Positions 29,064-37,862 of a DNA stretch of 40,406 nt are shown in pieces. Made by a program: the position numbers and the translations under genes. Origin of the DNA: Oceanospirillales bacterium (GTDB lineage: Bacteria; Pseudomonadota; Gammaproteobacteria; Xanthomonadales; SZUA-36); contig QIKG01000097.1 in the NCBI GenBank assembly GCA_003232965.1, forward strand, positions 1 to 40,406, given 5' to 3'. Under the pieces are notes generated by a model. The model saw only the letters and a program-made list of their open reading frames with translations, was not told the origin of the DNA and made no database searches. How positions within the stretch are numbered: position 1 is the first letter of the stretch; each line of letters starts with the position of its first letter.

Positions 29064-32000
29064 ATGCATCAAACGATGGTTGCTGTTGTTCTAAACACAC
29101 TGGACTGCCCATCTTTGGGCACGCTCAGCCGTGCCGAAGGGCTTTTAACTTCTCTTAACAGTATAATCAGCCAAGAAACCACCACTTTAATTGAAATTAT
29201 TATAGTTACAGCGCCGGATTCCACTGGTGAAGCACCTTATCAGAATATTTTGGAGAAAAACCCCTGGATTCCGTCCGTACGGTTTTTATATTGTACTTCA
29301 GACCAGCAGGCGCAGGCTGCCTACACCCAGAGTATTGCCGATTACTTTATATTTCTTTCTGTGGGTGATGAACTACTCCCCGGGGCTGTTAAGTTGTTGC
29401 TCGATCATATTACAGAATCAGAGCACCTCAGCTGTTATGGTGCCTGCCGTTGGTCTGATAATACAGCGTCTTGGTCACATCCATCCGTTGACCAGTTTTT
29501 TGAAATGCCCGCCGTTACCACTATAACGGAGCTTTTACAGGCCAGCACTCTTGCTAAGACCTCGCTAGGGTTATTGCACCGATCACTTTTGCAGGAAAAA
29601 ACAGACCAAACCTCTCCCAAAGCCATTATTGTTAAAGACTATATCTGTATTCGCCAAGCGCCGGGTGAAATCAGCTTCAGCCCCATATACCCCTACCCCA
29701 AGCCAATATACCAAAAGGCCATATTACCTGCGCAAATGCCTGTGAGTGAACTTACGACGAGGGAGGGTGGAAGGCGCTCTGCTGTCTGGCTATTTGGAGA
29801 GCGTGCCGGGGAAAGTGCAGAAGATAATGCCTGGGCCTTATTTAAATATTGTGTTGATAACTGCCCCTATATCGAAAGTTATTATGTTCTAAAACATGAA
29901 AAAGTAATTTCACCTGACCCCAAATATCAAAGCCGGATACTCATTAAAGGCAGCCCTGAATGGAGTAAACACATAGAGCGAGCAAGCCATATGTGCTTTA
30001 CTGATACGGCTGCCGATATTCTTGTATCGTCACTTGATGCTTTAAATTATAACGATGTTGATTTTATATATCTCACCCATGGCTATCTGGCATACAGCCC
30101 CGGGGTATACCAACGCGGGCATCCATATTTTAACCGGGTTATTTGTACCAGCGCGATGGATGTTGACGCTGCTTCACGGTTCTGGGGGTTTCCCAAATCC
30201 AGCTTTATCCAAACTGGCTTGCCGCGATGGGATAACTTAAGAGATAGCTCCGCCGGGCACAAAGAAATCTTAATCCTACCCACCTGGAGAAAAACATTTG
30301 ACTCATCCCACTGGAGTGCCAGCGAGGCCTTAGCTGAAGATGACATCCACAAATTTAAGACCAGCGCCTACTTTAAGCATTTTAATGCTCTTCTGAAATC
30401 TGCAGAATTGAATAAATTGCTACTCTCACATGATGCCCGGGTTACTTTTAAGTTGCATTTCCGGCTGGAAAAATACCTGCCTTTATTTGAGAAAACCGTT
30501 GATTCAAAGATTAGAATTTCTACCCGGGCAAACGATAACCGCAATATTAAAGCGCTGCTAGAAGATGCCAGCATGTTGATAACTGATTATTCCAGTGTAA
30601 TGTTTGATATGGGTCAAATGGAAAAGCCGGTTATTTGCTATCAGTTTGACAAGGCCGCTATGCTCGGCGAGCGTAAGATTGATGCCTTTGCGCTCGCCGA
30701 TACCCGAATGTTTACGGATATGTGTTCTACACAAGTGGCTGTAATTCATCAACTTGAAGAATATTTACTCTCCGGCTTTACCATTCCCGAACATAAATTA
30801 CGTCGACTCAACCACACCCTACCATTTCGCGACCGGGGAAATTGCAAGCGGGTGGTGAATAAAATCCAACAACTGCAAAATAAACCCGCTCACGGGAGCG
30901 CCAAAGTAGCAAAAATAATCAAACAGCCCGATATAACTTCTTATTTAAAACGACTGGATTGGGTTAAAACTGATGAATCAACAAAAATTGGGTATTTGCT
31001 GAACATCCCCATCTCAAAACCGACCGCACATATAGCCATAAACCCGGATAACTGGAAAAAAATTATCAGTGCCGGGGATATCGATATTTTGCTCATTGAG
31101 CCACACTTAAACGCCCGTAGCCAATGGGCACCTGTTTTCTTTAATGCTGGAGGTTTGTTAGCGTTTCTGCATGAAATCAGCGACTTTGCGCAACAACATG
31201 GGGTAGCAAGTGTTTTATTAGAGCCGCACTACCATCTGTTCTTTGATAACCTACTACCCTTAAACGACCACTTTGACCACTATGTGCCATTAGCTACCGC
31301 TACGGATATATCACCTGCCTATAGTATCTCTGTGATTATCCCTGCCTATAATTGTGAACACTATATTAGTCATTGTATAGATTCTATTCTCAGGCAAAGC
31401 TACACCGGTAGTGTAGAGTTGGTTATTGTTGATGATGGCAGCACAGACACCACCTGGGATGTTATTACAAGTTATTCCCACGTACATTCCAATGTAACAG
31501 CTATCAGGCAATATAACGCTAAACAGGGAATGGCCCGGAACCGGGGGCTTGATGCGGCTAGGGGTCAATTTGTCACCTTTGTAGATGCCGATGATCTTCT
31601 ACCGGTCAATTGTCTTGCTGATTTGTTCCATGAAATCAGTTTATCGGGTGCCGATATTTCCATTGGGCTTGTCGCTTCTACAGACGAAAAGGGAAACACA
31701 CAGCAAATAAACCAGTCTTACTACCATTATTCAAAAGCGCCGCGGAGTTTTACTCCGGCAAGCTGGCCACATGTTTTTTACGACCCCAGTTGTGTCGGCA
31801 AGCTAATTTCAAGACGCTTTCTGCTTGAACACAAGATATATTTCCCACAGAGCTATCATGAAGATCAGGTTTTCAATTTCAAACTGTTTACCAGTGCCAC
31901 AACAATTTGTAAAACAAATGCAGTGGTGTATCTGTATATTGCCAGACCAGCGGCTAGTCCGGCACTTTCGGGAACACAAACATTTACGGCTGAAAAATTC

Positions 32001-32783
32001 CGGCAAATACTCATCGCCGCGCAGTTGGCCATATCAATTCTGGATACATCGGGCCTGCCGAGGCGAGTTAAAAACCGTGCCCTTGGGTTTTTAGTCCTTC
32101 GCTACGACAGGTTTCTCTGGAAACAACAATCCATACCAACAAACAAAGAAGCTTCAGAAGTACAGCTACAGGCTTTTGATTTGCTGGCTGCTTTGCTCAA
32201 GAGGGTACCGGATGAAACTATCTGGAAACAAGCAAAACACCTTCCATTGGCCTTGCTGCTGCTTAAAAGGCAGCAATTTCCGCTGGTTGCCCAAGCTTTG
32301 AAAGGCAACAAGAGTGCGTCCATCGAGTATTTATACCGCGAAGGCACGATTCCTGAAAAAATTCTGGGCTTATTAAAAGCCGGTGGCCGGCTAAGTACTC
32401 GCTACAATTACTACAAAGCAATGCCATTGCTTAGCGAGAAGAGTACAATTATCACTCAAATGGATTATGGCTATAGACTTGGATCCATTTTTGTTGATAT
32501 TTTAAAACGGCCCATCTTAATATTTCTTCTGCCTTTTCGCTTGATACTGCTGGCTTTTGATATGCTTAGCAAAAGAGGTCGCGAGAAACAAAATAAACTT
32601 GAGAAGGAAATAATTAATAACCATAATCAACAGCAGCTCATTGAGCGTTCTATGATTTTAGAAAAATCAGCGGCGCATCGCCTTGGTGTGGCAATACTTG
32701 AGACATTTTCAATATCACCCGGTAAAATTATTAAACTACCCGGTAAAATCAAACAAATATATATACAAACTCGCTCACTCTAG
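29064..32783 (+). CDS. 1239-residue multi-domain transferase: GT2-like, TagF-like, CgeB-half, GT2
   Basis: Residues 1-225 are a degenerate GT2-like domain (SVGDELLP in place of DxD). Residues 235-605 match CDP-glycerol:glycerophosphotransferases (TagB/TagF): THGYLAYSPG near 338, GLPRWDNL, FKLHFR and LITDYSSVMFD near 505, then KPVICYQFD. Residues 655-745 resemble the first half of the CgeB domain in the protein at 17864 (NPDNWKKIISAGDIDILLIE). Residues 754-970 are a complete GT2 domain: SVIIPAYNCEHYI, VDDGSTD, GMARNRGLDAARG and FVDADDLLP. The last 270 residues are helical. Predicted to add sugars and a glycerol- or ribitol-phosphate-like unit to the glycan. No strong ribosome-binding site precedes ATG 29064. 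Confidence 0.8.
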   Translation: MHQTMVAVVLNTLDCPSLGTLSRAEGLLTSLNSIISQETTTLIEIIIVTAPDSTGEAPYQNILEKNPWIPSVRFLYCTSDQQAQAAYTQSIADYFIFLSVGDELLPGAVKLLLDHITESEHLSCYGACRWSDNTASWSHPSVDQFFEMPAVTTITELLQASTLAKTSLGLLHRSLLQEKTDQTSPKAIIVKDYICIRQAPGEISFSPIYPYPKPIYQKAILPAQMPVSELTTREGGRRSAVWLFGERAGESAEDNAWALFKYCVDNCPYIESYYVLKHEKVISPDPKYQSRILIKGSPEWSKHIERASHMCFTDTAADILVSSLDALNYNDVDFIYLTHGYLAYSPGVYQRGHPYFNRVICTSAMDVDAASRFWGFPKSSFIQTGLPRWDNLRDSSAGHKEILILPTWRKTFDSSHWSASEALAEDDIHKFKTSAYFKHFNALLKSAELNKLLLSHDARVTFKLHFRLEKYLPLFEKTVDSKIRISTRANDNRNIKALLEDASMLITDYSSVMFDMGQMEKPVICYQFDKAAMLGERKIDAFALADTRMFTDMCSTQVAVIHQLEEYLLSGFTIPEHKLRRLNHTLPFRDRGNCKRVVNKIQQLQNKPAHGSAKVAKIIKQPDITSYLKRLDWVKTDESTKIGYLLNIPISKPTAHIAINPDNWKKIISAGDIDILLIEPHLNARSQWAPVFFNAGGLLAFLHEISDFAQQHGVASVLLEPHYHLFFDNLLPLNDHFDHYVPLATATDISPAYSISVIIPAYNCEHYISHCIDSILRQSYTGSVELVIVDDGSTDTTWDVITSYSHVHSNVTAIRQYNAKQGMARNRGLDAARGQFVTFVDADDLLPVNCLADLFHEISLSGADISIGLVASTDEKGNTQQINQSYYHYSKAPRSFTPASWPHVFYDPSCVGKLISRRFLLEHKIYFPQSYHEDQVFNFKLFTSATTICKTNAVVYLYIARPAASPALSGTQTFTAEKFRQILIAAQLAISILDTSGLPRRVKNRALGFLVLRYDRFLWKQQSIPTNKEASEVQLQAFDLLAALLKRVPDETIWKQAKHLPLALLLLKRQQFPLVAQALKGNKSASIEYLYREGTIPEKILGLLKAGGRLSTRYNYYKAMPLLSEKSTIITQMDYGYRLGSIFVDILKRPILIFLLPFRLILLAFDMLSKRGREKQNKLEKEIINNHNQQQLIERSMILEKSAAHRLGVAILETFSISPGKIIKLPGKIKQIYIQTRSL

Positions 32784-32795
32784 GCCTCCGTCATT

Positions 32796-33494
32796 ATGAT
32801 TCTCAGAAACAATACGAAGTTTGTACTAGTTGGCCTTGGTCGTTGCGGTTCAAATCTTTTGAAATTTGGTCTCAGGCAAAACGCCCAAATTTTTATGGCC
32901 GGGGAATATTTCAACAAACATAGCCACCCCGAATCCCTTCAGCAGGATGGCAAAGCCAGGGCCCAAGCCTTTTTTGAAGGCAGCCGGCGAAATAGCGTAC
33001 GGGCCGTCGGATTCAAGATATTTCTACATCATGGTCGCAAACATGGTGTTAATACCGTTTGGAAGTATTTACGGAAAAATAGAGAAATAAAAATACTTCA
33101 TTTATCCCGGGAGAACACATTTAAGCGGTTATTAAGTCTGGAAGTCGCAAATGTTCGCGGCCAGTGGCTGAATGATGGCCTTGGTACTGATGATATCGTT
33201 ATCACACATTCCAATGAGTGGTGGCAAGAAAAAATAGAGAGCGATTTAAAAAAAGAAAGTGCACTGACAAAAACTTTCCACAAGCATGACCGCCTTCACA
33301 TAAGCTATGAAAACCTGATCCAGGACTGGGATCAGCTGACTACCGACATCCAGAGTTTTGTTGGTGCTCAAGCCACTTCTGTCGAAAAGTCATTACGCAA
33401 GCAAGAATATATGCCGCTTTCACAAAGGTGCCCGAACCTAGCAGAATTACAAACTTTTTTCCAAAACAGTCCTTATCGCTGGATGTTTGAATAA
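32796..33494 (+). CDS. Sulfotransferase (Stf0/NodH-like)
   Basis: The protein has 232 residues. FVLVGLGRCGSNLLKFGL is the PAPS 5'-phosphosulfate loop, and ILHLSRENTFKRLLSLEVA corresponds to the 3'-phosphate segment (LxRxNxxxxxxS). LHISYENLIQDWD is the usual C-terminal helix of bacterial carbohydrate sulfotransferases such as NodH and Stf0. It lies 12 bases after the giant transferase gene and overlaps the next glycosyltransferase gene by one base (TAATG), so it is very likely part of the same operon. It probably sulfates a sugar or polyol unit laid down by those transferases. Confidence 0.8.
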   Translation: MILRNNTKFVLVGLGRCGSNLLKFGLRQNAQIFMAGEYFNKHSHPESLQQDGKARAQAFFEGSRRNSVRAVGFKIFLHHGRKHGVNTVWKYLRKNREIKILHLSRENTFKRLLSLEVANVRGQWLNDGLGTDDIVITHSNEWWQEKIESDLKKESALTKTFHKHDRLHISYENLIQDWDQLTTDIQSFVGAQATSVEKSLRKQEYMPLSQRCPNLAELQTFFQNSPYRWMFE

Positions 33495-34405
33495 TGTTAA
33501 ATATCGCCATTATCATTTTAAACTGGGAAAATTCGCCCGCTACACTCGAATGTGCACGCTCTGTACTAGATGATATGGATTTGAGTTCTGAGCATGTCCA
33601 TAGTCATTTGTGGATAGTTGATAATGGCTCAAGCGACCAATCTGCTGATGTTATAAAAAACTGGGTTAATACTAATGTGGCTGATAACCTTGTTACAGTG
33701 ATTGAAAACCCTGAAAATGCTGGTTTTTCTGCAGGTATGAATAAAGGCATTTTTGCTGCTGCTAAAAACGCCCAAGTTGATTATTTTTGGTTGCTTAATA
33801 ACGACCTTACAGTTGAAACAGGCTCGCTAATACAGCTTTCTCAAGCTATTATGAAAGACCCCGCTGTGGCAATATGGGGCCCTACGGTAATCGATGCCGC
33901 AACCTTCAAAGTGCAGTGTGCTGGCGGCTGTATTTACTATCGCTGGCTGGGTAAGGAAAAGCGTGCATTCGCCGGACTGAGGACAAACCAACTGCCACAT
34001 ATAGAGCCACCTGCACTGGACTATATTTATGGTGCGGCTATGTTAATAAAAAAGGAGCTTTTAGATCGACTGCACGGATTAAACGAAGACTATTTTCTCT
34101 ATTACGAAGAACTGGACCTCGTAGAGCACTTAAACACTAGTGAAACACTGGGGTGGTGCCAGGATGCCAGAGTGGTACACCAAGGTGGCGATTCTTCCCC
34201 CGACAAGAGAGCTAAGGTATTTGCCGCCTACCACGCCGCTTTAAGTGCATTCAAATATACCTGGCGCTACCACCCATTGTGCTTGCCATCCGTCATTCTA
34301 TTTCGCGTCTTTGGTCTGCCGCTGTTCGCCTTGAGGTATAAGAACCCAAGGCTGGCGCTGGCACCCTTCCGGGCACTACGGGACTTTTTACGGCCGGCTG
34401 CATAA
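33494..34405 (+). CDS. GT2 glycosyltransferase (rhamnosyltransferase-like)
   Basis: The protein has 303 residues. NIAIIILNWENSPATLECARSVL, WIVDNGSSDQSAD, NPENAGFSAGMNKGI and FWLLNNDLTVE give the GT2 fold, with NND as the metal site. GAAMLIKKELLDRLHGLNEDYFLYYEELDLVEHL is the C-terminal block typical of WbbL/RfbF-like O-antigen transferases. The NND variant is common in rhamnosyltransferases, but the donor is not certain here. It is translationally coupled to the upstream sulfotransferase (TAATG). It is convergent with the GT2 at 34409, with only three bases between the stops. Confidence 0.83.
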   Translation: MLNIAIIILNWENSPATLECARSVLDDMDLSSEHVHSHLWIVDNGSSDQSADVIKNWVNTNVADNLVTVIENPENAGFSAGMNKGIFAAAKNAQVDYFWLLNNDLTVETGSLIQLSQAIMKDPAVAIWGPTVIDAATFKVQCAGGCIYYRWLGKEKRAFAGLRTNQLPHIEPPALDYIYGAAMLIKKELLDRLHGLNEDYFLYYEELDLVEHLNTSETLGWCQDARVVHQGGDSSPDKRAKVFAAYHAALSAFKYTWRYHPLCLPSVILFRVFGLPLFALRYKNPRLALAPFRALRDFLRPAA

Positions 34406-34408
34406 GCT

Positions 34409-35425
34409 TTACGGTTCTGGCTCAGCACCTCCACCACAGTGGAGAAATACCAAGTGCACATAAAGCACCCATCGCAAAACACCTTTGCGTAAGCCAAGCT
34501 GATGCGCTGTTTTAATTCTCTTATATGGACTTATTTCAGCTAAGTTCGCATACTTTTCAAGATAACCCAAAAGCTCAGGACTTTGAATATTCCGCAGTTT
34601 TAGACGAGTTGTGAGTTCCTTAGCCTGGTTAATGGTCTGACATAGCTCGTTCGACCCTTTTGTCCATGAACTTGCCCACTGTTTGTAATTTATTAGCAAG
34701 CGCCCAATGGAAGTAACACCTATTGTATTACCCGTGTGCTGCCTGTATTTAATCAGCTTTTCATCTATAAAAATCAATTTTCCACAAGCGGCAGCGGTTA
34801 AAGCCAACCACCAGTCATGCATAAGCGCTGTCTCAGGTATTGGGCTGGCAAGCTCTGCTAATTTCCTGTTTATTGCCATGCAGCACCCGGGGATATGATT
34901 GAGGCTTAATAAGCTATTCAGTTTAGTATTACCCCCTTCATTTAAACCCCTTTGAAAAGAGTAAGCCGTTTCAACAGGTTGCAGCTCCGAGTCAGTTAAT
35001 TCAATATTGCTGTAGATCAAACATGGACCATTTTCGGCAGCAAATTTATCATAAAATTGTTGGGTTTTAGTCGGCTCCCAATAGTCATCTTGATCGCTAA
35101 ACATAATCAATTGCGCCTTGGTTTCCAGGGCATGAACCAATAAACGAGCAAAACTTGCTCGGGGGCCTGTATTTACTGAATTAACAGACTCAATATGTTT
35201 AATTCGAGGGTCGGCGTGGCAATATTTATCAATTAGTGTCGTTGTCGTATCAACAGAGCCATCATCACGAATCAAAAGCAGCCATTGCTTGAAGGTTTGT
35301 GCCTGGATACTTTCTATTTGGCAGGCTAAATATTCGGCACCATTATAAGTGGATAGTAAAATACAAACCTCAGCCCTACCCATAGTTTTAGCAGGAACTT
35401 TAGGGATTTGTGGGTTGGCTGTCAT
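34409..35425 (-). CDS. GT2 glycosyltransferase (O-antigen type)
   Basis: The protein has 338 residues. VCILLSTYNGAEYLACQIESI is the nucleotide-binding start, followed by IRDDGSVDTT, ASFARLLVHAL and the metal motif MFSDQDDYWEPTK (DQDD). HIPGCCMAINRKLAEL and MHDWWLALTAAACG mark the acceptor side. The DQDDxWxPxK pattern is typical of RfbF/RfbN-type enzymes, often rhamnosyltransferases in O-antigen clusters. ATG 35425 is used; an ATG at residue 15 is also possible, since the core starts at residue 17. It stands alone on the minus strand, convergent with the upstream operon, so it has its own promoter. Confidence 0.83.
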   Translation of the reverse strand: MTANPQIPKVPAKTMGRAEVCILLSTYNGAEYLACQIESIQAQTFKQWLLLIRDDGSVDTTTTLIDKYCHADPRIKHIESVNSVNTGPRASFARLLVHALETKAQLIMFSDQDDYWEPTKTQQFYDKFAAENGPCLIYSNIELTDSELQPVETAYSFQRGLNEGGNTKLNSLLSLNHIPGCCMAINRKLAELASPIPETALMHDWWLALTAAACGKLIFIDEKLIKYRQHTGNTIGVTSIGRLLINYKQWASSWTKGSNELCQTINQAKELTTRLKLRNIQSPELLGYLEKYANLAEISPYKRIKTAHQLGLRKGVLRWVLYVHLVFLHCGGGAEPEP

Positions 35426-35839
35426 AGTTTAAGAGTCATCTGTGGCTGGCCTATATTTGGCATATATTTAAGTTATTAAAAACCATTGTTTATTAGTCAT
35501 AACCCCGACTTTTTCAGAAACCTCTATCCTGAGCATTTTACATCGTTCCTTCCGGAAGCGACAGCCAGGATTTTCAGGGCTGTACCCCATTCATAGGTCA
35601 CCTCTCACTTTTACTTTGGTGGTAAAAAAATCGAAAGGATAAACCATGGCCTGCTTCTAATACAGTCTCAGACCAAATTACAGAAAAGAATGTTACGCTA
35701 CCCGCCGGAATTGATGTATGCTGGTTCAGCTGACCTGAAAAGGGCGGCATAACTGATGGAAAACAATTCCTAAGCAACCTGTCCTAAATATGGGGGTGCA
35801 GCTCTGCTAATAGCATTAATAATAAACACTATAAATTAT
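35426..35839. other. 414-base intergenic region, no gene recognised
   Basis: This lies between divergent genes and should contain both promoters. Short open stretches exist but none has a start, ribosome-binding site and recognisable protein. An AT-rich TATAAATTAT sits just before the ATG at 35840 and may be too close to be its -10 box. A short palindrome CTTCCGGAAG lies near 35550. The rest may be decayed mobile DNA, but I cannot identify its source. Confidence 0.4.
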
Positions 35840-36802
35840 ATGCCTGATAAAAACTTAATATTTTTAATATCACTACCTAGAAGCGGCTCAACTTTAACGC
35901 AAAAAATACTTGGGGCTAGCTCTGATATCTATACTCGGTCTGAACCCTGGCTTATGCTTGCACCCTTATATGCTTTAAAAAAAACCGATTGTATTGCTGA
36001 TTACAGCAAACCACTTGAGTATACTGCCACACAAGATTTTATATCTCACCTACCTGGCGGGGGCAGAAAAAAATATATTGAACATATCCGCAATGCTTAT
36101 ACCTCAATATATTCCGAATATTCGAGCGCGTATGGTAAAAGATTTTTTTTAGACAAAACCCCCAGATATTACCTTATTGCGAATGAGCTCAAAGAGGTTT
36201 TTCCAAACGCTAAAATAATCATACTCCTTAGAAACCCGCTCGCAGTAATGAGTTCAGTTATTAAAATCTGGGCAAATAAAGATTTAACACGGCTTGCTAA
36301 TTTCAAAATTGACTTAGTCACTGGTCTCGATATTCTTTCAAAGCTAGTCGCAATAAAAAAGAATGATTTCTTTTTTTTACGCTATGAAGATATTTTATCT
36401 GATCCGGTAAATACTTTCCAAGAGGTGTTTAACTATTTGGGAGTAAAATTTAATCAAAACATCCTTACTGAGTACAATAATAGTGATGATGAAAAATGGC
36501 CTTATGGTGACCCTCACAAAGTATATAAAAGAAAAACTATTGATACAGATAATGCAATGAAATGGGTTGATAATTTAGATGACCCGCAGCACTGGCGACT
36601 GCTTTATGATTATCTTAATTATATTGGTAAAAAGAGGTTTGAGTTACTTGGGTATGATTATGAATCAGCCTCAAAAACACTAGTGTCAAACATGCCTTGT
36701 TCATGCATTCGAGAGCTTGAAGACAACACAACTTCATTATATGAATTTTTGGGAATACCAACCGATGAGATAGGTAAAGAAATCGTTGATCAACAATCAT
36801 AA
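35840..36802 (+). CDS. Sulfotransferase family protein
   Basis: The protein has 320 residues. LIFLISLPRSGSTLTQKIL is the PAPS-binding 5'-loop (PRSGST). FFLDKTPRYYLI and AKIIILLRNPLAVMSSV supply the 3'-phosphate Arg and Ser, and FFFLRYEDILSDPVNTFQEVF is the usual dimer/acceptor helix of Sulfotransfer_1/3-type enzymes. It resembles a different branch from those at 21884 and 32796. It probably sulfates a sugar in the surface glycan, though some relatives act on peptides (tyrosylprotein type). It is monocistronic. The AT-rich composition and untidy flanks suggest recent arrival. Confidence 0.82.
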   Translation: MPDKNLIFLISLPRSGSTLTQKILGASSDIYTRSEPWLMLAPLYALKKTDCIADYSKPLEYTATQDFISHLPGGGRKKYIEHIRNAYTSIYSEYSSAYGKRFFLDKTPRYYLIANELKEVFPNAKIIILLRNPLAVMSSVIKIWANKDLTRLANFKIDLVTGLDILSKLVAIKKNDFFFLRYEDILSDPVNTFQEVFNYLGVKFNQNILTEYNNSDDEKWPYGDPHKVYKRKTIDTDNAMKWVDNLDDPQHWRLLYDYLNYIGKKRFELLGYDYESASKTLVSNMPCSCIRELEDNTTSLYEFLGIPTDEIGKEIVDQQS

Positions 36803-36871
36803 GCTGGTAACACGGTGTACTACATACAACTGCAGGAGGCCGCTTAAACGACCATGCAACTGACTGTTCCT

Positions 36872-36891
36872 TTAAGCATGTGGATGCTTAA
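36872..36891 (+). terminator. Hairpin after sulfotransferase gene, possible terminator
   Basis: TTAAGCAT-GTGG-ATGCTTAA is a perfect 8-base stem with a 4-base loop, 70 bases past the stop codon. The tail TTGCTTGGTTT is only moderately T-rich, so termination is tentative. Confidence 0.35.
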
Positions 36892-36920
36892 TTGCTTGGT
36901 TTAGAGTAACCAAATTTCTT

Positions 36921-36966
36921 GAGGGTGTAATTTAAACTATGTTGACACAGAATTTTGAACGCCCTC
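36921..36966. mobile_element. Possible insertion-sequence end remnant
   Basis: The 46-base segment starts GAGGGTGT and ends ACGCCCTC, an imperfect inverted pair. TTGACACAGAATTTTGAACG inside it recalls the terminal repeats of IS256-type elements from memory. No transposase is present, so it would be a solo end or fused pair of ends left after deletion. Confidence 0.3.
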
Positions 36967-37000
36967 TTCTAGTCGATGGATTCATTTAATAAATAAACCA

Positions 37001-37639
37001 CTACAGGCATTCAAATTTATAGTTAAACAAGCAAATGTCGTCTGAAAACACCTCCGCCACCCTTTCCCTGCTTCTATCATTATAGTATATCGCAAAGGCT
37101 TCATGCTCAGTTTTATTTACGTGGGGTAACAGTAGTCCCTGCAGGCCTAACAGATCACATATTCCGCTAAAGTCTCTTTCAAGATTTTCCATCCTAATAA
37201 TGCGGTCAACCCCGACTTCTCCGTCTAGATAAAGCATCTTCGAACATGAGTGCTTAATCATGTAATCAACGAACGTGTCGTCATTAAGGTCCGACCAAAG
37301 ACGGTCTTCGAACTTGCCGGATGTTCTCTCCCGCCTCATGTCCCGGTATTTTACCCATGACACCACTCTTTCCCACGGGTTTCGGACGATTGAGAAGCTA
37401 AAATAAGCTGCATACTTTGCGGGGTACTTTTTCTTGATTTCTTTCACACCCCAATGCTTTTCCGTGTGCCCACAATAGGTAGATGTGTTGAAAGGCCCGC
37501 CAAGTAACAATGTTTCCACACTCTCACCTGCACACTTAGGTACATGAATAAAAATACATTTGTAATCGTCGGAAATCATGGGGTTGTGAAACAAAAATTC
37601 ATTACAATAACCGGTATCAACAAAGGGCAATAAGGGCAC
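37001..37639 (-). CDS. Sulfotransferase family 2 (heparan-type) protein
   Basis: The protein has up to 212 residues. CIFIHVPKCAGESVETLLL is the 5'-PAPS loop of the Sulfotransfer_2 family (IHVPKxAGxS), and FSIVRNPWERVVSWVKY is the 3'-phosphate motif. In animals this family sulfates heparan and chondroitin; bacterial members sit in polysaccharide clusters. The start is uncertain: GTG 37639 and ATG 37579 both lack a clear ribosome-binding site. The longer form is kept because FHNPMISDDYKCIFIH looks family-like. It is the fourth sulfotransferase in the window and each belongs to a different subfamily. The flanking DNA has no clear partner gene. Confidence 0.82.
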   Translation of the reverse strand: MPLLPFVDTGYCNEFLFHNPMISDDYKCIFIHVPKCAGESVETLLLGGPFNTSTYCGHTEKHWGVKEIKKKYPAKYAAYFSFSIVRNPWERVVSWVKYRDMRRERTSGKFEDRLWSDLNDDTFVDYMIKHSCSKMLYLDGEVGVDRIIRMENLERDFSGICDLLGLQGLLLPHVNKTEHEAFAIYYNDRSRERVAEVFSDDICLFNYKFECL

Positions 37640-37781
37640 AGGTTTATATTACGGAAGCAACGGGTTCTTACGCTCATCAGGATAGACCTGCGTCCAATTA
37701 TAATTAATTAGTTCAGCGTTTCGCTTACGTCCATATATTACTTGAATTCATATAAAACAAAAACAAATATATTTGTACCCC

Positions 37782-37811
37782 CATAAAACAAACCCCGGCT
37801 TTAAGCCGGGG
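37782..37811 (-). terminator. Strong rho-independent terminator for the gene at 37863-38651
   Basis: On the minus strand CCCCGGCTT-A-AAGCCGGGG forms a stem of nine G/C-rich pairs (in practice the loop opens within CTTAAAG), followed by TTTGTTTTATG. It lies about 50 bases past the stop codon of the secreted protein gene. Confidence 0.85.
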
Positions 37812-37862
37812 AATATTTTAATCTAAAACCACCCAAAGATGGTTTTTTATAGTTCAATTACA

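Noticed and set aside
35426..35839. Small coding frame around 35640-35730 with a protein-like stretch
   Set aside because: It has no start codon or ribosome-binding site and matches no family I recognise.
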